Source of the DNA: Salvelinus alpinus
Taxonomy: Eukaryota > Chordata > Actinopteri > Salmoniformes > Salmonidae
Assembly: GCF_045679555.1 (NCBI RefSeq)
Contig: NC_092091.1
Location: 94,699,757 to 94,763,756, forward strand
Direction of reading: 5' to 3'
Length of the DNA: 64,000 bases
Made by a program: the position numbers and the translations under genes
Shown: one piece after another, positions 34,301-49,300 of the stretch
Layout of the letters: every line of letters begins with the position of its first letter
Numbering within the stretch: position 1 is the first letter of the stretch
Notes under the pieces: model-generated
The model's input: the letters and a program-made list of their open reading frames with translations, nothing else
Told to the model about the DNA's origin: nothing
Databases searched by the model: none

Positions 34301-37300
34301 CGACGATCATGTCGGTAACTACAGATCCACTCCTACTCAGGAGAAGGAGAGAAAATGGACAACCCTCAGAAATCATTATCATCATCAGCATTGTCAAATA
34401 ACAGAAGGTAGAACAGAAACCTAGTCAACCAGTAATGAGAATTCATACACTTACCGAAACGATCTGACAATGGAACGACGGAAGCCTGGGGTTTTAGCAA
34501 AAGCCTTGTTCACCTGCGTTGAAAGATTTAACATAGGATTATCAAAGGTTACATGAAAACAGGGCCCTTGACGGCATTAATAGAAGCTTTGGATTTAATT
34601 GTCTTTCATAGTAAACAGACCTCTCAATAGTACCAATTGACTTTGTTCATTTGAATACATATTGTTGACATTGTTATATGTTGTTTGTAACAATATAGTC
34701 TACAAGGACATCAACATTTCCAGAGTATGGCTCACTGATGATAGGGTTTTACAGGAGGCTTGTACAGGCTCACTGATGATAGGGTTTTACAGGAGGCATG
34801 TACAGGCTCACTGATGATAGGGTTTTACAGGAGGCATGTACAGGCTCACTGATGATAGGGTTTTACAGGAGGCATGTACAGGCTCACTGATGATAGGGTT
34901 TTACAGGAGGCATGTACAGGCTCACTAATGATAGGGTTTTACAGGAGGCATGTATGGCTCACTGATGATAGGGTTTTACAGGAGGCATGTACATGATCAC
35001 TGATGATAGGGTTTTACAGGAGGAATGTACATGATCACTGATGATAGGGTTTTACAGGAGGCATGTATGGCTCACTGATGATAGGGTTTTACAGGAGGCA
35101 TGTATGGCTCACTGATGATAGGGTTTTACAGGAGGCATGTACAGGCTCACTGATGATAGGGTTTTACAGGAGGCATGTACAGGCTCACTGATGATAGGGT
35201 TTTACAGGAGGCATGTACAGGCTCACTAATGATAGGGTTTTACAGGAGGCATGTACAGGCTCACTGATGATAGGGTTTTACAGGAGGCATGTACAGGCTC
35301 ACTGATGATAGGGTTTTACAGGAGGCATGTACAGGCTCACTAATGATAGGGTTTTACAGGAGGCATGTACAGGCTCACTGATGATAGGGTTTTACAGGAG
35401 GCATGTACAGGCTCACTGATGATAGGGTTTTACAGGAGGCATGTACAGGCTCACTGATGATAGGGTTTTACAGGAGGCATGTATGGCTCACTGATGATAG
35501 GATTTTACAGGAGGCATGTACAGGCTCACTGATGATAGGGTTTTACAGGAGGCATGTATGGCTCACTGATGATAGGGTTTTACAGGAGGCATGTACAGGA
35601 TCACTGATGATAGGGTTTTACAGGAGGCTTGTACAGGCTCGCTGATGATAGGGTTTTACAGGAGGCATGTACAGGCTCACTGATGATAGGGTTTTACAGG
35701 AGGCATGTACAGGCTCAATGATGATAGGGTTTTACAGGAGGCATGTACAGGCTCCCTGATGATAGGGTTTTACAGGAGGCATGTACAGGCTCACTGATGA
35801 TAGGGTTTTACAGGAGGCATGTACAGGCTCACTGATGATAGGGTTTTACAGGAGGCATGTACAGGTCTAAAAGGGACAATTACATTTATTTATTAAGCCT
35901 TTATTTAACTAGGCAAGTCAGCTAAGATCAAATTCTTATTTACAATGACGGCCTACCCCCTCGGCCAAACCCTAACCAGGACGACGCTGGGCCAATTGTG
36001 CACTGCCCTATGGGACTCCCAATCACGGCCGGTTGTGATACAGCCTGGAATCGAACCAGGGTCTGTAGTGGCGCCTCTAGCACTGAGATGCAGTGCCTTA
36101 GACCGCTGTGATACAGCCTGGAATCGAACCAGGGTCTGTAGTGACGCCTCTAGCACTGAGATGCAGTGCCTTAGACCGCTGTGATACAGCCTGGAATTGA
36201 ACCAGGGTCTGTAGTGACACCTCTAGCACTGAGATGCAGCTGGCATGGAATCGCCTAGATACTTACCTCAGAGGTCACTTTGGCAGCCAGATTCTTGAAC
36301 TCTGAAGAGGACGAGTTGGAAAGATCTGAGTTGAACGTCTGGTCGAGACTGAACTGAAGACTCATTGCTCCTTCACTAGAAGATGGAGGGTCAGGTGATG
36401 CGACAGCAGCGGAAGTGGTTGCTGCTGCAGGAGTGGTGGTGTTGACAGCTGCTGCAGGAGGGGTGGTGGTGACAGCTGATGACTTTGCTCTTATAGATGT
36501 GTACGGTGACAGTGAAACAGGGGCGGACTGGGACCAGAAATTGGCCCTGGCATTTTGAACATATTGGCTCATTTCCCCCCAAATTATTAGCCAGATAATT
36601 ATAATTTTTACCCCCAGAAAAACACTGGGCTGAAAATGGACCAGCCCATCTGGGCATTTGCCCAAAATGCCAGATGGCCAGTCCGCACCTGGAGATGAAT
36701 ACTTACCAGCACTGATGCTTCCTGGTATCAAGCTCAGGGAGGTGAAACTGCTGGTGAGAAGTGCTGGTACGCTGCTTGAGCTGGGAACCGAAGACTGCTT
36801 GTCGAACACGACGATCATGTCGGTAACTACAGATCCACTCCTACTCAGGAGAAGGAGAGAAAATGGACAACCCTCAGAAATCATTATCATCATCAGCATT
36901 GTCAAATAACAGAAGGTAGAACAGAAACCTAGTCAACCAGTAATGAGAATTCATACACTTACCGAAACGATCTGACAATGGAACGACGGAAGCCTGGGGT
37001 TTTAGCAAAAGCCTTGTTCACCTGCGTTGAAAGATTTAACATAGGATTATCAAAGGTTACATGAAAACAGGGCCCTTGACGGCATTAATAGAAGCTTTGG
37101 ATTTAATTGTCTTTCATAGTAAACAGACCTCTCAATAGTACCAATTGACTTTGTTCATTTGAATACATATTGTTGACATTGTTATATGTTGTTTGTAACA
37201 ATATAGTCTACAAGGACATCAACATTTCCAGAGTGGGCTCTCTGCTGATTCTGAAGTTCTGATCAATTTCACGAGCACCACCAACACAACGAATGGTAAA

Positions 37301-40300
37301 TGGATTCAAAGGAAACTCCCTCTGCTGGTGATTCGTTGAATGTACAATCTTAAAGGAGGGCTGTGATTGGTAAATTACCTATTTTCTATGTATAAAATGG
37401 GTCATATCATTAAAGAGCTCTGGAAATGTTACGTGTTTGAAGATATATTGTCCCAAATCAAAAAAGGCTACTTTTTGAGATATTAAAGTGGCATGTAACT
37501 TTTTTGGGGGCGACCCGACCAAATTCACATAGAAATGTGAGTTATAGATCTGTCTGTACTGATGATAGGGTTTTTACAGGAGGCATGTACAGGCTCACTG
37601 ATGATAGGGTTTTACAGGAGGCATGTACAGGCTCACTGATGATAGGGTTTTACAGGAGGCATGTACAGGCTCACTGATGATAGGGTTTTACAGGAGGCAT
37701 GTACAGGCTCCTTGATGATAGGGTTTTACAGGAGGCATGTACAGGCTCACTGATGATAGGGTTTTACAGGAGGCATGTACAGGCTCACTGATGATAGGGT
37801 TTTACAGGAGGCATGTACAGGCTCACTGATGATAGGGTTTTACAGGAGGCATGTATGGCTCACTGATGATAGGGTTTTACAGGAGGCATGTACAGGCTCA
37901 CTGATGATAGGGTTTTACAGGAGGCATGTACAGGCTCCTTGATGATAGGGTTTTACAGGAGGCATGTACGGTTCACTGATGATAGGGTTTTACAGGAGGC
38001 ATGTACAGGATCACTGATGATAGGGTTTTACAGGAGGCATGTACAGGCTCACTGATGATAGGGTTTTACAGGAGGCATGTACAGGCTCACTGATGATAGG
38101 GTTTTACAGGAGGCATGTACAGGCTCACTGATGATAGGGTTTCACAGGAGGCATGTACAGGCTCACTGATGATAGGGTTTTACAGGAGGCATGTACAGGC
38201 TCACTGATGATAGGGTTTTACAGGAGGCATGTACAGGCTCACTGATGATAGGGTTTTACAGGAGGCATGTACAGGCTCACTGATGATAGGGTTTTACAGG
38301 AGGCATGTACAGGCTCACTGATGATAGGGTTTTACAGGAGGCATGTACAGGCTCACTGATGATAGGGTTTTACAGGAGGCATGTATGGCTCACTGATGAT
38401 AGGGTTTTACAGGAGGCATGTACATGATCACTGATGATAGGGTTTTACAGGAGGAATGTACATGATCACTGAAGATAGGGTTTTACAGGAGGCATGTATG
38501 GCTCACTGATGATAGGGTTTTACAGGAGGCATGTACAGGCTCACTGATGATAGGGTTTTACAGGAGGCATGTACAGGCTCAATGATGATAGGGTTTTACA
38601 GGAGGCATGTACAGGCTCACTGATGATAGGGTTTTACAGGAGGCATGTACAGGCTCACTGATGATAGGGTTTTACAGGAGGCATGTACAGGCTCAATGAT
38701 GATAGGGTTTTACAGGAGGCATGTACAGGCTCACTGATGATAGGGTTTTACAGGAGGCATGTACAGGTCTAAAAGGGACAATTACATTTATTTATTAAGC
38801 CTTTATTTAACTAGGCAAGTCAGCTAAGATCAAATTCTTATTTACAATGACGGCCTACCCCCTCGGCCAAACCCTAACCAGGACGACGCTGGGCCAATTG
38901 TGCACTGCCCTATGGGACTCCCAATCACGGCCGGTTGTGATACAGCCTGGAATCGAACCAGGGTCTGTAGTGGCGCCTCTAGCACTGAGATGCAGTGCCT
39001 TAGACCGTTGTGATACAGCCTGGAATTGAAGCAGGGTCTGTAGTGACGCCTCTAGCACTGAGATGCAGTGCCTTAGACCGCTGTGATACAGCCTGGAATT
39101 GAACCAGGGTCTGTAGTGATGCCTCTAGCACTGAGATGCAGTGCCTTAGACCGCTGTGATACAGCCTGGAATCGAACCAGGGTCTGTAGTGACGCCTCTA
39201 GCACTGAGATGCAGTGCCTTAGACCGCTGTGATACAGCCTGGAATTGAACCAGGGTCTGTAGTGACACCTCTAGCACTGAGATGCAGCTGGCATGGAATC
39301 GCCTAGATACTTACCTCAGAGGTCACTTTGGCAGCCAGATTCTTGAACTCTGAAGAGGACGAGTTGGAAAGATCTGAGTTGAACGTCTGGTCGAGACTGA
39401 ACTGAAGACTCATTGCTCCTTCACTAGAAGATGGAGGGTCAGGTGATGCGACAGCAGCGGAAGTGGTTGCTGCAACAGGAGCGGTGGTGGTGTTGACAGC
39501 TGCTGCAGGAGTGGTGGTGTTGACAGCTGCTGCAGGAGCGGTGGTGTTGACAGCTGCTGCAGGAGCGGTGGTGTTGACAGCTGCTGCAGGAGCGGTGGTG
39601 TTGACAGCTGCTGCAGGAGCGGTGGTGTTGACAGCTGCTGCAGGAGCGGTGGTGTTGACAGCTGCTGCAGGAGCGGTGGTGTTGACAGCTGCTGCAGGAG
39701 CGGTGGTGTTGACAGCTGCTGCAGGGGCGGTGGTGACAGCTGCTGCAGGAGGGGTGGTGGTGACAGCTGCTGACTTTGCTCTTATAGATGTGTACGTGAC
39801 AGTGAAACAGGGGCGGACTGGGACCAGAAATTGGCCCTGGCATTTTGAACATATTGGCTCATTTCCCCCCAAATTATTAGCCAGATAATTATAATTTTTA
39901 CCCCCAGAAAAACACTGGGCTGAAAATGGACCAGCCCATCTGGGCATTTGCCCAAAATGCCAGATGGCCAGTCCGCACCTGGAGATGAATACTTACCAGC
40001 ACTGATGGTTCCTGATAGAATGTTCAGGGAGGTGGAACTGTTGGTGAGAAGTGCTGGTACGCTGCTTGAGCTGGGAACCGAAGTCTGATTGTCGAACACG
40101 ACGGTCATGTTGGTAACTACAGATCCACTCCTACTCAGGAGAAGGAGAGAAAATGGACAACCCTCAGAAATCATCATCATCATCATCATCATCAGCATTG
40201 TCAAATAACAGAAGGTAGAACAGAAACCTAGTCAACCAGTAATGAGAATTCATACACTTACCGAAACGATCTGACAATGGAACGACGGAAGCCTGGGGTT

Positions 40301-43300
40301 TTAGCAAAAGCCTTGTTCACCTGCGTTGAAAGATTTAACATAGGATTATGAAAGGTTACATGAAAACAGGGCCCTTGACGGCATTAATAGAAGCTTTGGG
40401 TTTAATTATCTTTCATAGTAAACAGACCTCTCAATAGTACCAATTGACTTTGTTCATTTGAATACATATTGTTGACATTGTTATATGTTGTTTGTAACAA
40501 TATAGTCTACAAGGACATCAACATTTCCAGAGTATGGCTCACTGATGATAGGGTTTTACAGGAGGCATGTACAGGCTCACTAATGATAGGGTTTTACAGG
40601 AGGCATGTACAGGCTCACTGATGATAGGGTTTTACAGGAGGCATGTACAGGCTCACTGATGATAGGGTTTTACAGGAGACATGTACAGGCTCACTGATGA
40701 TAGGGTTTTACAGGAGGCATGTATGGCTCACTGATGATAGGATTTTACAGGAGGCATGTACAGGCTCACTGATGATAGGGTTTTACAAGAGGCATGTATG
40801 GCTCACTGATGATAGGGTTTTACAGGAGGCATGTACAGGATCACTGATGATAGGGTTTTACAGGAGGCATGTACAGGATCACTGATGATAGGGTTTTACA
40901 GGAGGCATGTACAGGCTCACTGATGATAGGGTTTTACAGGAGGCATGTACAGGCTCACTGATGATAGGGTTTTACAGGAGGCATGTATGGCTCACTGATG
41001 AAAGGGTTTTACAGGAGGCATGTACAGGCTCACTGATGATAGGGTTTTACAGGAGGCATGTATGGCTCACTGATGATAGGGTTTTACAGGAGGCATGTAC
41101 ATGATCACTGATGATAGGGTTTTACAGGAGGAATGTACATGATCACTGAAGATAGGGTTTTACAGGAGGCATGTATGGCTCACTGATGATAGGGTTTTAC
41201 AGGAGGCATGTATGGCTCACTGATGATAGGGTTTTACAGGAGGCATGTACAGGCTCACTGATGATAGGGTTTTACAGGAGGCATGTACAGGCTCACTGAT
41301 GATAGGGTGTTACAGGAGGCATGTACATGCTCACTAATGATAGGGTTTTACAGGAGGCATGTACAGGCTCACTAATGATAGGGTTTTACAGGAGGCATGT
41401 ACAGGCTCACTGATGATAGGGTTTTACAGGAGGCATGTACAGGCTCACTGATGATAGGGTTTTACAGGAGGCATGTACAGGCTCACTAATGATAGGGTTT
41501 TACAGGAGGCATGTACAGGCTCACTGATGATAAGGTTTTACAGGAGGCATGTACAGGCTCACTGATGATAGGGTTTTACAGGAGGCATGTACAGGCTCAC
41601 TGATGATAGGGTTTTACAGGAGGCATGTATGGCTCACTGATGATAGGATTTTACAGGAGGCATGTACAGGCTCACTGATGATAGGGTTTTACAGGAGGCA
41701 TGTATGGCTCACTGATGATAGGGTTTTACAGGAGGCATGTACAGGATCACTGATGATAGGGTTTTACAGGAGGCTTGTACAGGCTCGCTGATGATAGGGT
41801 TTTACAGGAGGCATGTACAGGCTCACTGATGATAGGGTTTTACAGGAGGCATGTACAGGCTCAATGATGATAGGGTTTTACAGGAGGCATGTACAGGCTC
41901 CCTGATGATAGGGTTTTACAGGAGGCATGTACAGGCTCACTGATGATAGGGTTTTACAGGAGGCATGTACAGGCTCACTGATAATAGGGTTTTACAGGAG
42001 GCATGTACAGGCTCACTGATGATAGGGTTTTACAGGAGGCATGTACAGGTCTAAAAGGGACAATTACATTTATTTATTAAGCCTTTATTTAAGTAGGCAA
42101 GTCAGCTAAGATCAAATTCTTATTTACAATGACGGCCTACCCCCTCGGCCAAACCCTAACCAGGACGACGCTGGGCCAATTGTGCACTGCCCTATGGGAC
42201 TCCCAATCACGGCCGGTTGTGATACAGCCTGGAATCGAACCAGGGTCTGTAGTGGCGCCTCTAGCACTGAGATGCAGTGCCTTAGACCGTTGTGATACAG
42301 CCTGGAGTTGAAGCAGGGTCTGTAGTGACGCCTCTAGCACTGAGATGCAGTGCCTTAGACCGCTGTGATACAGCCTGGAATTGAACCAGGGTCTGTAGTG
42401 ACGCCTCTAGCACTGAGATGCAGTGCCTTAGACCGCTGTGATACAGCCTGGAATCGAACCAGGGTCTGTAGTGACGCCTCTAGCACTGAGATGCAGTGCC
42501 TTAGACCGCTGTGATACAGCCTGGAATTGAACCAGGGTCTGTAGTGACACCTCTAGCACTGAGATGCAGCTGGCATGGAATCGCCTAGATACTTACCTCA
42601 GAGGTCACTTTGGCAGCCAGATTCTTGAACTCTGAAGAGGACGAGTTGGAAAGATCTGAGTTGAACGTCTGGTTGAGACTGAACTGAAGACTCATTGCTC
42701 CTTCACTAGAAGATGGAGGGTCAGGTGATGCAACAGCAGCGGAAGTGGTTGCTGCTGCAGGAGTGGTGGTGTTGACAGCTGCTGCAGGAGGGGTGGTGGT
42801 GACAGCTGATGACTTTGCTCTTATAGATGTGTACGGTGACAGTGAAACAGGGGCGGACTGGGACCCGAAATTGGCCCTGGCATTTTGAACATAATGGCTC
42901 ATTTCCCCCCAAATTATTAGCCAGATAATTATAATTTTTACCCCCAGAAAAACACTGGGCTGAAAATGGACCAGCCCATCTGGGCATTTGCCCAAAATGC
43001 CAGATGGCCAGTCCGCACCTGGAGATGAATACTTACCAGCACTGATGGTTCCTGATAGAATGTTCAGGGAGGTGGAACTGCTGGTGAGAAGTGCTGGTAC
43101 GCTGCTTGAGCTGGGAACCGAAGTCTGATTGTCGAACACGAGGGTCATGTCGGTAACTACAGATCCACTCCTACTCAGGAGAAGGAGAGAAAATGGACAA
43201 CCCTCAGAAATCATCATCATCATCATCACCATCATCATTGTCAAATAACAGAAGGTAGAACAGAAACCTAGTCAGTCAGTAATGAGAATTTATACACTTA

Positions 43301-46300
43301 CCGAAACGATCTGACAATGGAACGACGGAAGCCTGGGGTTTTAGCAAAAGCCTTGTTCACCTGCGTTGAAAGATTTAACATAGGATTATCAAAGGTTACA
43401 TGAAAACAGGGCCCTTGACGGCATTAATAGAAGCTTTGGATTTAATTGTCTTTCATAGTAAACAGACCTCTCAATAGTACCAATTGACTTTGTTCATTTG
43501 AATACATTTTGTTGACATTGTTATATGTTGTTTGTAACAATATAGTCTACAAGGACATCAACATTTCCAGAGTATGGCTCACTGATGATAGGGTTTTACA
43601 GGAGGCATGTACAGGCTCACTGATGATAGGGTTTTACAGGAGGCATGTACAGGCTCACTGATGATAGGGTTTTACAGGAGGCATGTACAGGCTCACTGAT
43701 GATAGGGTTTTACAGGAGGCATGTACAGGCTCACTGAAGATAGGGTTTTACAGGAGGCATGTATGGCTCACTGATGATAGGGTTTTACAGGAGGCATGTA
43801 CAGGCTCACTAATGATAGGGTTTTACAGGAGGCATGGACAGGCTCACTGATGATAGGGTTTTACAGGAGGCTTGTACAGGCTCGCTGATGATAGGGTTTT
43901 ACAGGAGGCATGTACAGGCTCACTGATGATAGGGTTTTACAGGAGGCATGTACAGGCTCACTGATTATAGGGTTTTACAGGAGGCATGTACAGGCTCACT
44001 GATGATAGGGTTTTACAGGGGGCATGTATGGCTCACTGATGATAGGGTTTTACAGGAGGCATGGACAGGCTCACTGATGATAGGGTTTTACAGGAGGCTT
44101 GTACAGGCTCGCTGATGATAGGGTTTTACAGGAGGCATGTACAGGCTCACTGATGATAGGGTTTTACAGGAGGCATGTACAGGCTCACTGAAGATAGGGT
44201 TTTACAGGAGGCATGTATGGCTCACTGATGATAGGGTTTTACAGGAGGCATGTACAGGCTCACTAATGATAGGGTTTTACAGGAGGCATGGACAGGCTCA
44301 CTGATGATAGGGTTTTACAGGAGGCTTGTACAGGCTCGCTGATGATAGGGTTTTACAGGAGGCATGTACAGGCTCACTGATGATAGGGTTTTACAGGAGG
44401 CATGTACAGGCTCACTGATGATAGGGTTTTACAGGAGGCATGTACAGGCTCGCTGATGATAGGGTTTTACAGGAGGCATGTACAGGCTCACTGATGATAG
44501 GATTTTACAGGAGGCATGTACAGGCTCACTGATGATAGGGTTTTACAGGAGGCATGTACAGGCTCACTGATGATAGGGTTTTACAGGAGGCATGTACAGG
44601 CTCACTGATGATAGGGTTTTACAGGAGGCATGTACAGGCTCGCTGATGATAGGGTTTTACAGGAGGCATGTACAGGCTCGCTGATGATAGGGTTTTACAG
44701 GAGGCCTGTACAGGCTCGCAGATGATAGGGTTTTACAGGAGGCATGTACAGGCTCACTGATGATAGGGTTTTACAGGAGGCATGTATGGCTCACTGATGA
44801 TAGGGTTTTACAGGAGGCATGTACAGGTCTAAAAGGGACAATTACATTTATTTATTAAACCTTTATTTAACTAGACAAGACCAAATTCTTATTTACAATG
44901 ACGGCCTACCCCCTCGGCCAAACCCTAACCAGGACGACGCTGGGCCAATTGTGCACTGCCCTGTGGGACTCCCAATCACGGCCGGTTGTGATACAGCCTG
45001 GAATCGAACCAGGGTCTGTAGTGGCGCCTCTAACACTGAGATGCAGTGCCTTAGACCGTTGTGATACAGCCGGGAATCGAACCAGGGTCTGTAGTGACGC
45101 CTCTAGCACTGAGATGCAGTGCCTTAGACCGCTGTGATACAGCCTGGAATTGAACCAGGGTCTGTAGTGACGCCTCTAGCACTGAGATGCAGTGCCTTAG
45201 ACCGCTGTGATACAGCCTGGAATCGAACCAGGGTCTGTAGTGACACCTCTAGCACTGAGATGCAGCTGGCATGGATTTGCCTAGATACTTACCTCAGAGG
45301 TCACTTTGGCAGCCAGATTCTTGAACTCTGAAGAGGACGGGTTGGAAAGATCTGAGTTGAACGTCTGGTCGAGACTGAACTGAAGACTCATTGCTCCTTC
45401 ACTAGAAGATGGAGGGTCAGGTGATGCAACAGCAGCGGAAGTGGTTGCTGCTGCAGGGGCGGTGGTGTTGACAGCTGCTGCAGGGGCGGTGGTGGTGACA
45501 GCTGCTGCAGGGGCGGTGGTGGTGACAGCTGCTGCAGGAGGGGCGGTGGTGGTGACAGCTGCTGCAGGAGGGGCGGTGGTGGTAACAGCTGCTGCAGGAG
45601 GGGCGGTGGTGGTGACAGCTGCTGCAGGAGGGGCGGTGGTGGTGACAGCTGCTGCAGGAGGGGCGGTGGTGGTGACAGCTGCTGCAGGAGGGGCGGTGGT
45701 GGTGACAGCTGCTGCAGGAGGGGCGGTGGTGGTGACAGCTGCTGCAGGAGGGGCGGTGGTGGTGACAGCTGCTGCAGGAGGGGCGGTGGTGGTGACAGCT
45801 GCTGCAGGAGGGGCGGTGGTGGTGACAGCTGCTGCAGGAGGGGCGGTGGTTGTGACAGCTGCTGCAGGAGGGGCGGTGGTTGTGACAGCTGCTGCAGGAG
45901 GGGCGGTGGTGGTGACAGCTGCTGCAAGAGGGGCGGTGGTGGTGACAGCTGCTGCAGGAGGGGCGGTGGTGGTGACAGCTGCTGCAGGAGGGGCGGTGGT
46001 GGTGACAGCTGCTGCAGGAGGGGCGGTGGTGGTGACAGCTGCTGCAGGAGGGGCGGTGGTGGTGACAGCTGCTGCAGGAGGGGCGGTGGTGGTGACAGCT
46101 GCTGCAGGAGGGGCGGTGGTGGTGACAGCTGCTGCAGGAGGGGCGGTGGTGGTGACAGCTGCTGCAGGAGGGGAGGTGGTGGTGACAGCTGCTGCAGGAG
46201 GGGCGGTGGTGGTGACAGCTGCTGCAGGAGGGGCGGTGGTGGTGACAGCTGCTGCAGGAGGGGCGGTGGTGGTGACAGCTGCTGCAGGAGGAGCGGTGGT

Positions 46301-49300
46301 GGTCACAGCTGCTGCAGGAGGGGCGGTGGTGGTCACAGCTGCTGCAGGAGGGGCGGTGGTGGTGACAGCTGCTGCAGGAGGGGCGGTGGTGGTGACAGCT
46401 GCTGCAGGAGGGGCGGTGGTGGTGACAGCTGCTGCAGGAGGGGCGGTGGTGGTGACAGCTGCTGCAGGAGGGGCGGTGGTGGTGACAGCTGCTGCAGGAG
46501 GGGCGGTGGTGGTGACAGCTGCTGCAGGAGGGGCGGTGGTGGTGACAGCTGCTGCAGGAGGGGCGGTGGTGGTGACAGCTGCTGCAGGAGGGGCGGTGGT
46601 GGTGACAGCTGCTGCAGGAGGGGCGGTGGTGGTGACAGCTGCTGCAGGAGGGGCGGTGGTGGTGACCGCTGCTGCAGGAGGAGCGGTGGTGGTCACAGCT
46701 GCTGCAGGAGGAGCGGTGGTGGTCACAGCTGCTGCAGGAGGGGCGGTGGTGGTCACAGCTGCTGCAGGAGGGGCGGTGGTGGTCACAGCTGCTGCAGGAG
46801 GGGCGGTGGTGGTGACAGCTGCTGCAGGAGGGGCGTTGGTGGTGACAGCTGCTGCAGGAGGGGCGGTGGTGGTGACAGCTGCTGCAGGAGGAGCGGTGGT
46901 GGTCACAGCTGCTGCAGGAGGAGCGGTGGTGGTCACAGCTGCTGCAGGAGGGGCGGTGGTGGTCACAGCTGCTGCAGGAGGGGCGGTGGTGGACACAGCT
47001 GCTGCAGGAGGGGCGGTGGTGGTGACAGCTGCTGCAGGAGGGGCGGTGGTGGTGACAGCTGCTGCAGGAGGGGCGGTGGTGGTGACAGCTGCTGCAGGAG
47101 GGACGGTGGTGGTGAAAGCTGCTGCAGGAGGGGCGGTGGTGGTGACAGCTGCTGCAGGAGGGGCGGTGGTGGTGACAGCTGCTGCAGGAGGGGCGGTGGT
47201 GGTGACAGCTGCTGCAGGAGGGGCGGTGGTGGTGACAGCTGCTGCAGGAGGGGCGGTGGTGGTGACAGCTGCTGCAGGAGGGGCGGTGGTGGTCACAGCT
47301 GCTGCAGGAGGAGCGGTGGTGGTCACAGCTGCTGCAGGAGGGGCGGTGGTGGTCACAGCTGCTGCAGGAGGGGCGGTGGTGGTCACAGCTGCTGCAGGAG
47401 GGGCGGTGGTGGTGACAGCTGCTGCAGGAGGGGCGGTGGTGGTGACAGCTGCTGCAGGAGGGACGGTGGTGGTGACAGCTGCTGCAGGAGGGGCGGTGGT
47501 GGTGACAGCTGCTGCAGGAGGGGCGGTGGTGGTGACAGCTGCTGCAGGAGGGGCGGTGGTGGTGACAGCTGCTGCAGGAGGGGCGGTGGTGGTGACAGCT
47601 GCTGCAGGAGGGGCGGTGGTGGTGACAGCTGCTGCAGGAGGGGCGGTGGTGGTGACAGCTGCTGCAGGAGGGGCGGTGGTGGTGACAGCTGCTGCAGGAG
47701 GGGCGGTGGTGGTGACAGCTGCTGCAGGAGGGGCGGTGGTTGTGACAGCTGCTGCAGGAGGGGCGGTGGTGGTCACAGCTGCTGCAGGAGGGGCGGTGGT
47801 GGTGACAGCTGCTGCAGGAGGGGCGGTGGTGGTGACAGCTGCTGCAGGAGGGGCGGTGGTTGTGACAGCTGCTGCAGGAGGGGCGGTGGTGGTCACAGCT
47901 GCTGCAGGAGGGGCGGTGGTGGTCACAGCTGCTGCAGGAGGAGCGGTGGTGGTCACAGCTGCTGCAGGAGGGGCGGTGGTGGTCACAGCTGCTGCAGGAG
48001 GGGCGGTGGTGGTCACAGCTGCTGCAGGAGGGGCGGTGGTGGTGACAGCTGCTGCAGGAGGGGCGGTGGTGGTGACAGCTGCTGCAGGAGGGGCGGTGGT
48101 GGTGACAGCTGCTGCAGGAGGGGCGGTGGTGGTGACAGCTGCTGCAGGAGGGGCGGTGGTGGTCACAGCTGCTGCAAGAGGGGCGGTGGTGGTGACAGCT
48201 GCTGCAGGAGGGGCGGTGGTGGTGACAGCTGCTGCAGGAGGGGCGGTGGTGGTGACAGCTGCTGCAGGAGGGGCGGTGGTGGTGACAGCTGCTGCAGGAG
48301 GGGCGGTGGTGGTGACAGCTGCTGCAGGAGGGGCGGTGGTGGTGACAGCTGCTGCAGGAGGAGCGGTGGTGGTCACAGCTGCTGCAGGAGGGGCGGTGGT
48401 GGTCACAGCTGCTGCAGGAGGGGCGGTGGTGGTGACAGCTGCTGCAGGAGGGGCGGTGGTGGTGACAGCTGCTGCAGGAGGGGCGGTGGTGGTGACAGCT
48501 GCTGCAGGAGGGGCGGTGGTGGTGACAGCTGCTGCAGGAGGGGCGGTGGTGGTGACAGCTGCTGCAGGAGGGGCGGTGGTGGTGACAGCTGCTGCAGGAG
48601 GGGCGGTGGTGGTGACAGCTGCTGCAGGAGGGGCGGTGGTGGTCACAGCTGCTGCAGGAGGGGCGGTGGTGGTGACAGCTGCTGCAGGAGGAGCGGTGGT
48701 GGTCACAGCTGCTGCAGGAGGAGCGGTGGTGGTCACAGCTGCTGCAGGAGGGGCGGTGGTGGTCACAGCTGCTGCAGGAGGGGCGGTGGTGGTGACAGCT
48801 GCTGCAGGAGGGGCGTTGGTGGTGACAGCTGCTGCAGGAGGGGCGGTGGTGGTGACAGCTGCTGCAGGAGGAGCGGTGGTGGTCACAGCTGCTGCAGGAG
48901 GAGCGGTGGTGGTCACAGCTGCTGCAGGAGGGGCGGTGGTGGTCACAGCTGCTGCAGGAGGGGCGGTGGTGGTCACAGCTGCTGCAGGAGGGGCGGTGGT
49001 GGTCACAGCTGCTGCAGGAGGGGCGGTGGTGGTCACAGCTGCTGCAGGAGGGCCGGTGGTGGTGACAGCTGCTGCAGGAGGGGCGGTGGTGGTGACAGCT
49101 GCTGCAGGAGGGGCGGTGGTGGTGACAGCTGCTGCAGGAGGGGCGGTGGTGGTCACAGCTGCTGCAGGAGGGGCGGTGGTGGTGACAGCTGCTGCAGGAG
49201 GAGCGGTGGTGGTCACAGCTGCTGCAGGAGGAGCGGTGGTGGTCACAGCTGCTGCAGGAGGGGCGGTGGTGGTCACAGCTGCTGCAGGAGGGGCGGTGGT

